Assembly (NCBI RefSeq): GCF_003471165.1
Contig: NZ_QRIL01000001.1
Location: 1-64,000 of the forward strand
Direction of reading: 5' to 3'
DNA length: 64,000 nt
From: Ruminococcus sp. AM22-13
Lineage (GTDB): Bacteria; Bacillota; Clostridia; Lachnospirales; Lachnospiraceae
The notes below the pieces were generated by a model, which worked only from the letters and a program-made list of their open reading frames with translations, made no database searches and was not told the origin of the DNA. Within the stretch, counting starts at the first letter, position 1; each line of letters starts with the position of its first letter. Positions 36,728-45,588 of this stretch are shown here, piece after piece. The position numbers and the translations under genes are program-made.

Positions 36728-38074
36728 TCAGTTCGCAGCTTCCATATCTGCACGAACCTGAGCAAAAGCGTCTTCCACATTCTGTGCCCATTCTTCTACT
36801 GTCATTTCATCATTCATAACAGAAGTAATCGGGTTGAAGATCTCATCTTTTGGATTGATCTTACAGTCAGCAGGAACTGCTGCAAAGCTCATGATCAGGG
36901 ATGAAGCGTTGGCTTCTTCATAGATTCCGTACATGTTGTAAATTGCTGTGGAAAGCTTGTCTTTTGCTACTTCACGAGCACTCTTTGTAGCATACAGGGC
37001 ACCGGAAGCTTCTGCAAATGCAGATACGGATTCATCACTGTACAGGAAACGAAGGAATTCTTTTGCAAGTTCTGGATTCTTGGCAGCTGCCGGAATGGAG
37101 AACTGCTCACAGCTGTCAAATACATAATGTACGTCATCTGCATTCTCGGTTGGGATTGGAGCCATGGCAAATTCAAATCCATCTTCTCTTGGTGCATCCT
37201 GCATTTCGTTTTCCATCCAGGTTCCGTTTGTGATGAATGCTGCCTTTCCAAGCATCATTTCTGTCTGGGATTCGGTATGGTTCATACCAACAGTGCCGTC
37301 AAGGAGATAACCGTTATCTGCAATTTCCTTGATGTGTGTAAGAGCTTTTAATACACCTTCGTTGTTAAAAGAACCTTCCTCATAATTTGCAATCTTTTTC
37401 AGTGCATCTTCGCCACATTCGTTTGCGATTGCCGGCCAGAGCATTTCTTCCATATAACCTGGATAAATTCCCTGATAGGTAAACAGTGCACGTCCGTCAA
37501 TTTCTTTTACGGTATCACCAAGAGCAAAGAATTCGTCCCATGTCTTTGGTACTTCCAGATTATTCTCATCAAAGAAAGTTTTATTATAGATCAGACCCTG
37601 CGGACCGCTGTTAAATGGCGCAAGATAAATCTCATCATCTCCATAAGGTGCACATTTTGTACTTTCCAGGATTCCATCTGTAATGTCATCCCTAAGTGTA
37701 CCGGTTCCGGCATAATTTTCACCATCAAATACATCGTTCAGATTTAAAAGCGCATGTTCTTTGATAAGGGATAGGATTACACCGTCTTCTCCACCATCAT
37801 TGAGACAGATAAAATCAGGTGCATTTCCGGCAACGATCTGCGGACGGATAATATCTCCAATGGTAGGGCTGATTGTCATATTTACTTTTACCCCTTCATG
37901 GCTCTGTTCAAAAAGTTCTACCATCTGATTCCAGTAAGCATCTCCGTATCCTCCCTGGAAAATGGCAATATTCAGTTCCTGTTCTTCTGTTTCTGCAAAT
38001 GCGGTGAGTGGGGAAAGCACGGTAGCTGCACTCATGGCAAGGATCATGGCAGAAGCTGCAAATCTTTTTTTCAT
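36728..38074 (-). CDS. Extracellular sugar-binding protein of the glycan ABC transporter
   Basis: This 448-residue CUT1-type binding protein has a signal peptide (FAASAMILAMSAATVLSPL, cleavage after AFA near residue 27). The mature part opens ELNIAIFQGGYGDAYWNQMV and contains GNAPDFICLNDGGEDGV. No Cys occurs at the cleavage point, so the lipobox expected of Gram-positive binding proteins is missing. It may be released or held by the permeases. Its neighbours suggest milk- or mucin-type oligosaccharides as ligands. A GGAGG site precedes the ATG. Confidence 0.92.
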   Translation of the reverse strand: MKKRFAASAMILAMSAATVLSPLTAFAETEEQELNIAIFQGGYGDAYWNQMVELFEQSHEGVKVNMTISPTIGDIIRPQIVAGNAPDFICLNDGGEDGVILSLIKEHALLNLNDVFDGENYAGTGTLRDDITDGILESTKCAPYGDDEIYLAPFNSGPQGLIYNKTFFDENNLEVPKTWDEFFALGDTVKEIDGRALFTYQGIYPGYMEEMLWPAIANECGEDALKKIANYEEGSFNNEGVLKALTHIKEIADNGYLLDGTVGMNHTESQTEMMLGKAAFITNGTWMENEMQDAPREDGFEFAMAPIPTENADDVHYVFDSCEQFSIPAAAKNPELAKEFLRFLYSDESVSAFAEASGALYATKSAREVAKDKLSTAIYNMYGIYEEANASSLIMSFAAVPADCKINPKDEIFNPITSVMNDEMTVEEWAQNVEDAFAQVRADMEAAN

Positions 38075-38352
38075 AGGTTGGTTCCTCCTTTTAATTGGCT
38101 CTTTATTATGTTTGCCTGATGATGTTATTATAAGCGCAATTATGCTTGTGGTAAATTGACAAAACGCTCCTGTATATAGAACATCTTCTTGTGTAAATTG
38201 TCCTATATGGATTTTCTTGTGCTATATATGTACGTTTTTTTTGCATTTTCGTTTTAAATGGATTATCCTGTCTTTTTCCTGTATAATGAACGTATAAAGG
38301 AATTTTGGATTGTAACATCAACTGATTATAGTAAGAGAAAAGGAATATTAAA

Positions 38353-40155
38353 ATGAGAAAAAGGCGGCATTACCAGGGATTCCGTAAGTTCAGCATTAAA
38401 ACCAGGCTTATGATTGCGCTTCTGATGATTTCCATTATACCATTAGCAGGAATCAGCAGCTATTCTTTTCATATTTTTTCAGTCGCACTTAGGGCAAAAC
38501 TTTCCGCTTCCATTTCCCAGACCTTGTCCATGATCAATCTGAACATGGTCAGTGAAATTGAAAAATACCAGTATCTGTGCGGCTCTATCTGTGTCAGTCA
38601 GGAAATCAAAGATGGTCTTATGAACAAGGATATGACAGATATGGAAAAAAATAAGGCAATCACTGAGATTCAATCCATGATTCGCAGTAAGATCATCTAT
38701 CCTGCACAGGCAAAAAACATAACAGTATATGATACGGATGGAAATATTTTTTATGATCTCGGATATGACGGATTCTATCAGGAGGATGTGGATATGCTCC
38801 TGAGCCGGCTGGAGACAGAAACGGGGGATGTATGGGCTTATGTTCATACTTATCGTGACAGGGACATTCTTGTTCTGGGCCGCAGAATTTATGAGCAGTA
38901 CAATCAGAGCCGGGTGATTGGTTATACTTTGATCTCTATTGATGAAAAGATCTTTTCAAAAACGGTACTGGAGCCTATTGGTTTGGCTGATTCTTCCAAT
39001 ATCATGTATCTGAATACAGATGGTACTATCCTTTCCTCCTGGGACAGGAAAGTAGGAATGGGTCAGAAAGCAGATGAGGAATTACTGGAAAACATAGAGA
39101 ACAGACTGCCAAAGAAAACTGATTCCTTCAGTATTGATGAAAACGGGCAGGAACAGCTGGTCACATATATCTTTAATAAAAATCTGAATCAGCTTTTCGT
39201 GTATACCATGCCCTATCACTATATCAATTCGGAAGTCTACACCTTGCTGAAAAGGATTCTGATCGTTGCCCTTTTTCTGGTTCTTCTGTGTGTTGCAATT
39301 GTCTCAGCCGTATACCTTGGAATCACATCACCAATCCGAAGTATGTTGGATTTTTGTAAAAAACTCTCTGACGGAGATTTAAGTGTCCGGATCCAGGATA
39401 CCTGTTCGGATGAGTTATCCGATCTTTCCGGAAGCATGAACCATATGGCGGATACCATTGAACGGCTGATTCATCAGCAAAAAGAACAGGAGGAGAAAAA
39501 AAGAGAATTAGAATTACAGATGCTCCAATACCAGTTAAATCCACACTTTCTGTTTAATACCTTAAACAGTCTTCGATTTGTGGCTGCTATGCACAAAGAT
39601 CAGATCGTCAGTGATGGTATCCAGGCACTTAGCAGTCTTTTACAAAATACACTTACCAATAAGAATGAGTATATTACCATCCAGGAAGAGCTGGAAAACT
39701 TGGAAAACTATTTTTCCATTCTTAGAATCCGTTATGCAGGAAGTTTTGAATATTCCATCCATACAGAAGAGGATGAACTGCTTTCCTGCCTTATTCCAAA
39801 ACTGATTCTTCAGCCTCTTGCTGAAAATTCGGTCATGCATGGTTCTTCCGATGACGGCTCTGTCATGGAAATCATGATCACATGCTGGGAAGAAAATGGA
39901 AATATAATGATAGAGCTTACAGATAATGGGAAAGGGTTTGAAGTAACTCCTGCTGCACTTGCGCCCCACAAGGATCGCAAAAAAATCGGAGTTTCCAATG
40001 TAAATGACCGGATACAGCTGAACTTTGGCCGGGAATACGGATTGAAAATTGAAAGTCATCCAGGTGATGGGACAACCTGCACTTTAACTTTACCGAAGCT
40101 GAATACTGACCATAGGGATTCCGTTTCAGAATGTAAAAATACAGAAAGGAATTAA
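38353..40155 (+). CDS. YesM-type sensor histidine kinase
   Basis: This 600-residue membrane kinase has one membrane segment near the N-terminus (LMIALLMISIIPLAGISS), an extracellular sensor of about 240 residues and a second segment (ILIVALFLVLLCVAIVSAVY). A HAMP domain follows, then the His_kinase domain with QLNPHFLFNTLN (phospho-acceptor His398) and an ATPase domain (ELTDNGKGFEV). YesM kinases sense extracellular sugars, often with a binding protein. It is divergent from the binding-protein gene and coupled to the response regulator that follows after 1 bp. Confidence 0.93.
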   Translation: MRKRRHYQGFRKFSIKTRLMIALLMISIIPLAGISSYSFHIFSVALRAKLSASISQTLSMINLNMVSEIEKYQYLCGSICVSQEIKDGLMNKDMTDMEKNKAITEIQSMIRSKIIYPAQAKNITVYDTDGNIFYDLGYDGFYQEDVDMLLSRLETETGDVWAYVHTYRDRDILVLGRRIYEQYNQSRVIGYTLISIDEKIFSKTVLEPIGLADSSNIMYLNTDGTILSSWDRKVGMGQKADEELLENIENRLPKKTDSFSIDENGQEQLVTYIFNKNLNQLFVYTMPYHYINSEVYTLLKRILIVALFLVLLCVAIVSAVYLGITSPIRSMLDFCKKLSDGDLSVRIQDTCSDELSDLSGSMNHMADTIERLIHQQKEQEEKKRELELQMLQYQLNPHFLFNTLNSLRFVAAMHKDQIVSDGIQALSSLLQNTLTNKNEYITIQEELENLENYFSILRIRYAGSFEYSIHTEEDELLSCLIPKLILQPLAENSVMHGSSDDGSVMEIMITCWEENGNIMIELTDNGKGFEVTPAALAPHKDRKKIGVSNVNDRIQLNFGREYGLKIESHPGDGTTCTLTLPKLNTDHRDSVSECKNTERN

Positions 40156-40156
40156 T

Positions 40157-41332
40157 ATGTATACCATACTTATTATAGATGATGAACCAATCGTAAAAAT
40201 TGCTCTCCGTTCTATCCTTCCCTGGGAAGAACATGGTTTTTCTATCTGCGGAACTGCCTCAAACGGTCTGGAGGCGATGCCATTGATTCAGAAACATCAG
40301 CCAGATGTGATCATTACAGATTTAAAAATGCCGGAAATGGATGGACTGGAACTAATCCGTACCTTGAAGGAAAAGGGATATCCTGGAGCAATCCTGGTAC
40401 TTAGCAACTATGAGGATTTTGATTCTGTGAGAAGTGCGTTGCTCCTCGGGGCAGCCGATTATCTGCTGAAAATAAAAATTCAGCCAGATAATCTTTTGGC
40501 ATGCCTTAACAAAACAACGGAAAAACTACAGAAAAAAGCTGGAGAAAGATCTGCTTTAAATGTAAATACTTCTTCGAATAAAACAGGGCTACTCCTCTCC
40601 TTTTTTCAAGGAGAGGCTACACTTCCAGCATTTTTGCAGGCACATTCAGAGACTGATCTTTCTTTTATGGAGAAAGGCTGTGCAATCTGCTATGTCACTT
40701 TTGAAAAATACCTTTCAAATGAAGCGTTTTCCATATCTGGGAAACTTTTGTGTGATATGATTCTTGATGCAGTACAGGGAGTATTACAGCCTTACATTCT
40801 TGTTCTAAGTGATTTTAGCGCACTGGTTGTTTTTTCCCAGAAGGAACTGATTATAAGCCAGGTAAAAGTTGAGCAGCTGATAAAAAAATTATATAACCGT
40901 TTTACGATGTATCAATCCTTTGCTCCCGATATGCCTTACCAGGAAAATCTTAAAAACTATGAAGAGGCAAGGAAGATTTATCAGACTTTTATCTCAAATG
41001 AAGGACACTATAAAGACGATGTGGCAAAAACCTTGACCTATCTGGAAGAGAACTATATGCACCGGCTTACACTTGCTTCCATTTCTTCTAATGTCAATCT
41101 TAGTTCCAGTTATTTGTGTCGGGTTTTTAAATCTGAAGTGGGGACAAATATTACCAGTTATTTGAATAATCTCAGGATACGGAAAGCGGCTACTATGATA
41201 AAGGAAGATAAACTTTCCCTAAAAGAAATATCTGCTATGGTAGGAATTGAAGACCAGCTTTATTTCAGCAGACTATTTAAGAAATGTATGGGAATTTCAC
41301 CATCTGAATATGGAAAACGGTTTCATCAGTAA
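40157..41332 (+). CDS. YesN-type AraC response regulator
   Basis: This 391-residue protein has an N-terminal receiver (LIIDDEP, phospho-acceptor Asp55 in DVIITDLKMPEMDG) and a C-terminal AraC double helix-turn-helix (LTLASISSNVNLSSSYLCRV, then ISAMVGIEDQLYFSRLFKK). The middle of about 150 residues is the variable YesN linker. It is the partner of the YesM kinase just upstream and probably activates the transporter/fucosidase operon. A terminator follows at 41366. Confidence 0.93.
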   Translation: MYTILIIDDEPIVKIALRSILPWEEHGFSICGTASNGLEAMPLIQKHQPDVIITDLKMPEMDGLELIRTLKEKGYPGAILVLSNYEDFDSVRSALLLGAADYLLKIKIQPDNLLACLNKTTEKLQKKAGERSALNVNTSSNKTGLLLSFFQGEATLPAFLQAHSETDLSFMEKGCAICYVTFEKYLSNEAFSISGKLLCDMILDAVQGVLQPYILVLSDFSALVVFSQKELIISQVKVEQLIKKLYNRFTMYQSFAPDMPYQENLKNYEEARKIYQTFISNEGHYKDDVAKTLTYLEENYMHRLTLASISSNVNLSSSYLCRVFKSEVGTNITSYLNNLRIRKAATMIKEDKLSLKEISAMVGIEDQLYFSRLFKKCMGISPSEYGKRFHQ

Positions 41333-41365
41333 TTTATGATAGAAAGACAGTTCTTCTCTAAAAGA

Positions 41366-41420
41366 AACGGCAGAAGTTCAGCAGCAGATTTGATCTGCCA
41401 CTGGATTTCTGCCGTTCTTC
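41366..41420 (+). terminator. Terminator after the response regulator
   Basis: AACGGCAGAA and TTCTGCCGTT are perfect arms. An inner GCAGAT/ATCTGC hairpin strengthens the structure, and TCTTCTT follows. It separates the two-component genes from the convergent GH112 gene. Confidence 0.75.
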
Positions 41421-41471
41421 TTAGTAGGATGCTAGAGCCTGCTCCAAAAATCATTCCTGCAATCTGCAGAA

Positions 41472-43634
41472 CTAAATTTCATACCACTTGATTTCATTTG
41501 CTTTCATATGAAGCGTAAAACTGCTGCCATCTCCCCGGTAAACAACCGTTTTCTGCGGTTCATAAGTATTATTTACCACACAATATTTGCCATTTTTTAC
41601 ATAGGCGTGAACTTCCACGTTGTAGTTTGTGGAATACCAGCAGTTCAGCTCCTTTTCAGCGGATGAAGACCACAGGACAGCACGATAAAGAATTCGGCTG
41701 TTCTTAAAGCTGTAGGGGAGACCACTGACATAGACACCACGGCCTTTTCCAAAAGTTTTTACCGCCATTTGCACTTCCTGGTTATTCTGAATTAAAATGG
41801 TAGTGTCCGGAAGGGCAAAGATATTTTTCTTACCTTCTCCGAAATCTACAGTTCCGTCTGTATCAGCCAGAATGAAATGGTCCTTATGCTCTTTCCAGTT
41901 ATATTTATCTGTATTTAAGTTAAATCCCCGTTCTTCTTCTACTCCCAGAACATCATCCAGCTGGAAGAATTTTCCCTGCCATTGATGGGCAGCAGGCTCG
42001 CCAACTCCGATAAAACCTCCGCCGTTATAAACAAATTCTTTTACAGCTGTGATAATTTTTTCCTGACACCAGTATTCACCGCCACTCTGGGCTGTATCAG
42101 CATCTCCTGCATTGATTACTACATCAAATTTTTTCAGCAATTCCGAATCTGTCAGGATATCGTCGAAGCTGATAAAGGAAACATCAAACGGCGCTCCACT
42201 CAAAGCTTCAATAATTCCAAAATAGGAATAATTCTGTTTATAATAAATGGCATGATGTACCATATGATTGCCCCAGGAACGCATTTTTCCCCAACAGTTT
42301 AAGACGGCAACCCTTTTCACGCAATACGGTGTTACACCCTGGATATTGTCATAAAGGGTACGGAATTCCTGGCATACTTCTTTGATATACTGAACAAAAT
42401 CCGGGAACTGAAGTGCCAGTTTCAAATATCCGCCGTATCCGATCCGCTGAATCGGACTTCTTAAAATGGCACGTCTTGCTGTTACCCAGTTTACCTTTGC
42501 TTCTTTTACCGGATCACCACCTTCATGGAAAGTGTCCGGGAAGAAATAAGGAAGAAAACGGCCTTCTGTATATTTTACATTTTTAATATCACTAAACAAT
42601 CGCAGTGTTGCACCATTTCCTACGCTTCCAACTACTGCATCAAGTCCGATGGATGCAAATTCATCCATAAACGGTTCCATGCCGATCCAGTGATCTCCCA
42701 TGAACATCATAGCTTCTTTTCCATATTCGTGAACGATATCTACCATTTCTTTGGCAAGCTTTGCTACTTCCCTTCTCTGGAATGCCTGGAAATCTTTAAA
42801 TTCTTTGGATGGAATCCGGTAGGTATTATTCATGTAACCCTGATCGATGATATACTCTGGGCGGAAAGGATAACCTGCTTCCTCTTCAAACTGTTCCAAA
42901 ATGTATGGGCTTACTGAAGCTGAATATCCAAACCAGTCTACATATTTTTCCCTTGCAAACTCATCAAAAATCAGAGTGAACTGATGGAAAAAGGTGGTAA
43001 AACGTACCACATCAACATAGGGATGAGTGTCCAGAAAGCGGCGCAGGCGTTTCAGAGAATGCGCCCTGGTCTTAGGCTGCCGGACATCAAAGGTAATTTG
43101 CGGTTCTACATTTTTCCAGTCATTTACTACTGCGTTGTACATATGAACCGGGTCCCACATGATATAAGCCAGAAAACTTACGGTATATTCATGGAACAGT
43201 TCTGCCGGCTGGATTACTACATTCCCGTTTTCTTCCTTATAGGTCCATTTGGTGGTGGGGACTATTTTTCCTGTAGTTCGGTCTATTACTTCCCACCATC
43301 TTGTAATATCATCATGGGTATTTACTTTCAGCATATCCGGATACAGATGATCCATCAGATGAATTTCCAGTTTGTCTGATGTTGCGGTATGAAAAGAACT
43401 CATAATATACATCTGCTGGATCTCATCCGGATTTTCTTTCGCCCAGGTATTATCTTTTCTTGTAGTGTAGTAAGTAGCATAGATTTTGGCTCCGGTATCT
43501 TTTAATTCCTGGGGAAATTCTGTTCCGTCACAGTCACGTATGGCATCTGCTCCCCATTCATCCATAATGTTTTGTGTTTCTTTTACCATGTCCAAATCAG
43601 TTGGAATGGTAATCCGTCCTTTTGTCTTTTCCAT
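41472..43634 (-). CDS. GH112 galacto-N-biose/lacto-N-biose phosphorylase
   Basis: The protein has 720 residues from ATG 43634, behind GGAGG; the frame is open 14 codons further without a site. It shows the GH112 features GRITIPTDLDMVKETQNIMD, WGADAIRDCDGTEFP and MMFMGDHWIGMEPF, whose Asp is the catalytic acid. The enzyme splits beta-1,3-galactosyl-N-acetylhexosamines with phosphate to galactose 1-phosphate and GlcNAc or GalNAc in the cytoplasm. With the two fucosidases and the ABC genes, it defines a milk/mucin glycan pathway. It is divergent from an AraC regulator. Confidence 0.95.
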   Translation of the reverse strand: MEKTKGRITIPTDLDMVKETQNIMDEWGADAIRDCDGTEFPQELKDTGAKIYATYYTTRKDNTWAKENPDEIQQMYIMSSFHTATSDKLEIHLMDHLYPDMLKVNTHDDITRWWEVIDRTTGKIVPTTKWTYKEENGNVVIQPAELFHEYTVSFLAYIMWDPVHMYNAVVNDWKNVEPQITFDVRQPKTRAHSLKRLRRFLDTHPYVDVVRFTTFFHQFTLIFDEFAREKYVDWFGYSASVSPYILEQFEEEAGYPFRPEYIIDQGYMNNTYRIPSKEFKDFQAFQRREVAKLAKEMVDIVHEYGKEAMMFMGDHWIGMEPFMDEFASIGLDAVVGSVGNGATLRLFSDIKNVKYTEGRFLPYFFPDTFHEGGDPVKEAKVNWVTARRAILRSPIQRIGYGGYLKLALQFPDFVQYIKEVCQEFRTLYDNIQGVTPYCVKRVAVLNCWGKMRSWGNHMVHHAIYYKQNYSYFGIIEALSGAPFDVSFISFDDILTDSELLKKFDVVINAGDADTAQSGGEYWCQEKIITAVKEFVYNGGGFIGVGEPAAHQWQGKFFQLDDVLGVEEERGFNLNTDKYNWKEHKDHFILADTDGTVDFGEGKKNIFALPDTTILIQNNQEVQMAVKTFGKGRGVYVSGLPYSFKNSRILYRAVLWSSSAEKELNCWYSTNYNVEVHAYVKNGKYCVVNNTYEPQKTVVYRGDGSSFTLHMKANEIKWYEI

Positions 43635-43754
43635 TTTGTAACCTCCGCTGCAATTATTTTTTGGATCCACTTTCAAAAATTTTATGTTTGCAATTATGTA
43701 TATGTTTCTTAAGTTTAAGAATACGTTTTTACAGACGGGATTTCTAGGGACTTG

Positions 43755-43804
43755 TTGCGATACTTTTTAGAAATCTTGCGATTTTTATCTGACTATGGTA
43801 TTCT
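43755..43804 (+). promoter_or_regulatory. AraC-gene promoter with paired TTGCGAT sites
   Basis: TTGCGAT occurs at 43755-43761 and 43776-43782, 21 bp apart and in the same direction, two helical turns, as usual for AraC-family sites. The second copy overlaps a -35 hexamer TTGCGA (43776-43781), which is 17 bp from TATTCT (43799-43804). The region lies between the divergent GH112 and AraC genes, so the sites could control one or both. Confidence 0.5.
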
Positions 43805-43899
43805 GGAACTATTCAAAAACAAGTAGATTCTCATACGGCGTACGAGTTATGTTTGTATGAACAAACGGATTCACAATTTTTATACAATCAGGAGGTCTT

Positions 43900-44754
43900 A
43901 TGAGTACACGGTCTTTTTCTTTTATAGACGGAAATCCCCTTTCTACGGAAGCAATTCTGGTAAATGCCTCTTCTTCCCATTATGGTGAGGACTGGTCCAG
44001 CATCCGGCATACCCATCCGTTTACAGAACTTTTTTATGTCTGTGATGGAAATGGAGAGTTTTTCATTGAAGACCAGGTCTTTTCTATTGCAAAGGACGAT
44101 CTGATTATTGTGAACCCTTATATCCAGCATACGGAAAAATCCCAGCCTGACGCACCTCTTTCTTATTATACGGTAGGTGTAGATGGAATCAGCTTTTCCT
44201 TCCACGACAAAAGAGAATTTCGGATTTTCAACTGCAGGGAAAAAAAGGCAGATCTTTTGTTTCATTTTCATTCTCTATTTCGGGAATTGGAAGAAAAAAA
44301 AGAGGGCTATGAAGAAATATGCAAATATAATCTTGCAATTCTCATTGCCCAGCTTCGCAGAATTACTGTATCTGGATTCCAGCTGGTTCCTTCTTTTCAT
44401 CCAAGCAAGGAGTGCGCTATGGTCCGGCGCTATCTGGATTCTCATTACAGTGAGAATATCACGCTGGATCAGCTTGCCAGTTTCAGTCATCTGAATAAAT
44501 ACCACTTAAGTCATGAGTTTACCAGATATTATGGTATCTCTCCAATTAGTTACCTGAACTGTCGCAGAATTGAAGTCTGTAAAGAACTTCTGGAAAACAC
44601 AGATTATGAAATTTCAGACATCGCACATATGGCAGGTTTTTCATCCCAAAGTTATCTGGCGCAGAGCTTCCGGAAATCTTGTGGTGTTACAGCCGGAGAC
44701 TACAGACGTACTATAAAAGAGAAAAACCTGACGGTAAAAAACAAACCGTTTTAA
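43900..44754 (+). CDS. AraC-family regulator with cupin sensor domain
   Basis: This 284-residue protein has an N-terminal cupin (RHTHPFTELFYVCDGNGEFF, VNPYIQHTEKSQ) and a C-terminal pair of helix-turn-helix units (ITLDQLASFSHLNKYHLSHE, ISDIAHMAGFSSQSYLAQSF). The cupin probably binds a sugar. It is divergent from GH112 and has GGAGG before its ATG, so it probably regulates the phosphorylase and perhaps the wider locus. A small reverse ORF overlaps its 3' end. Confidence 0.92.
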   Translation: MSTRSFSFIDGNPLSTEAILVNASSSHYGEDWSSIRHTHPFTELFYVCDGNGEFFIEDQVFSIAKDDLIIVNPYIQHTEKSQPDAPLSYYTVGVDGISFSFHDKREFRIFNCREKKADLLFHFHSLFRELEEKKEGYEEICKYNLAILIAQLRRITVSGFQLVPSFHPSKECAMVRRYLDSHYSENITLDQLASFSHLNKYHLSHEFTRYYGISPISYLNCRRIEVCKELLENTDYEISDIAHMAGFSSQSYLAQSFRKSCGVTAGDYRRTIKEKNLTVKNKPF

Positions 44755-44866
44755 GATACTTTTCTTCCATAAAAAAATCCATGATCTTTTTATGTTTATA
44801 CGGGGCTTTTTCTGGATTATCCCATTCGACACCATAGATGATCCATTCACCTGATACGTTTCCCAT
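44711..44866 (-). pseudogene. Possible truncated gene start (MGNVSGEWIIYGVEWDNP)
   Basis: A 51-codon frame has a proper GGAGAAAC site before ATG 44866 and a protein-like opening MGNVSGEWIIYGVEWDNPEK. It overlaps the end of the AraC gene in the opposite direction and soon stops. I think it is the front of a larger gene whose body is lost; the family is not firmly recognised. Confidence 0.35.
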
Positions 44867-45588
44867 AAGTTTCTCCTATATAGAATATCTGTTCGAACTT
44901 TAATTGTTGCATAATTACGTCTTTGGTAATAAAAGGTCACGTTGCATTCCGAACGTTCATTAAAATCCAGTCAACATCATATTAAGAATTTATTTTTTGT
45001 AAATAATAAAAAGGTGCATAAAACAGTTACATCTTATACACCTTTACTATAAAATCTTATGTTACACAAGTGTCTGCCCCATTGCTGATGCAGTTTCCTT
45101 TAACTTATCGATGGCATAGTCTGTATATTTTGAAATCTTATCGGTAGGTTCCTTTTCCTCGATAATCATCTGGGCCAGGGACATTGTTTCTTTTTTAATT
45201 CCTCCCAAATAAAATAGATTTCTATTTTCGTTATATTGTTATCGCTACCCTGAGTTTTTACTTTCTTCCTGAGTGATTGTCCACAATAGATAGCATACCA
45301 TACTGGTTATAATAAATATACAATAAGCCGCCATTCTGAATTACATATTTTCAGAATTAGCGGCTCTGCGTCTTAGTGTCTGGCTCTTAAGCTGACTGTC
45401 TTATGATTTTTTTGAATATCCAAGTTTTGGATTTTCATAATCGCCACGGGCTTTATTTCTGCATAAAAATTTTGTTTTTGCAGTTCGTTCCAGATACCTG
45501 CCATTCATTCCCTGAAAAAGAAATAAATACTATTTGATGTTAGAATTATTAAAGTAAAACTTGCAGATAAAGAAAGGAGTTTCCACAT
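44867..45588. other. Gene-poor stretch with remnants and hairpins
   Basis: No intact gene. It contains a terminator-like hairpin AAAGGTG/CACCTTT (45010-45045), a short reverse frame (45062-45184), and a long hairpin AGCCGC..ATTCTGAA/TTCAGAAT..GCGGCT (45325-45365). It also holds reverse fragments near 45400-45520 that look protein-like (GRYLERTAKTKF in one frame) but cannot be assigned. It reads like an eroded region. Confidence 0.5.
45062..45184 (-). pseudogene. Short C-terminal-like fragment, unrecognised
   Basis: The minus frame reads MSLAQMIIEEKEPTDKISKY, then TDYAIDKLKETASAMGQTLV and stops. It is open upstream to about 45230 without a good start. Composition is natural for a helical protein end. 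No family is recognised; the hairpin at 45010 would be its terminator. Confidence 0.35.
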
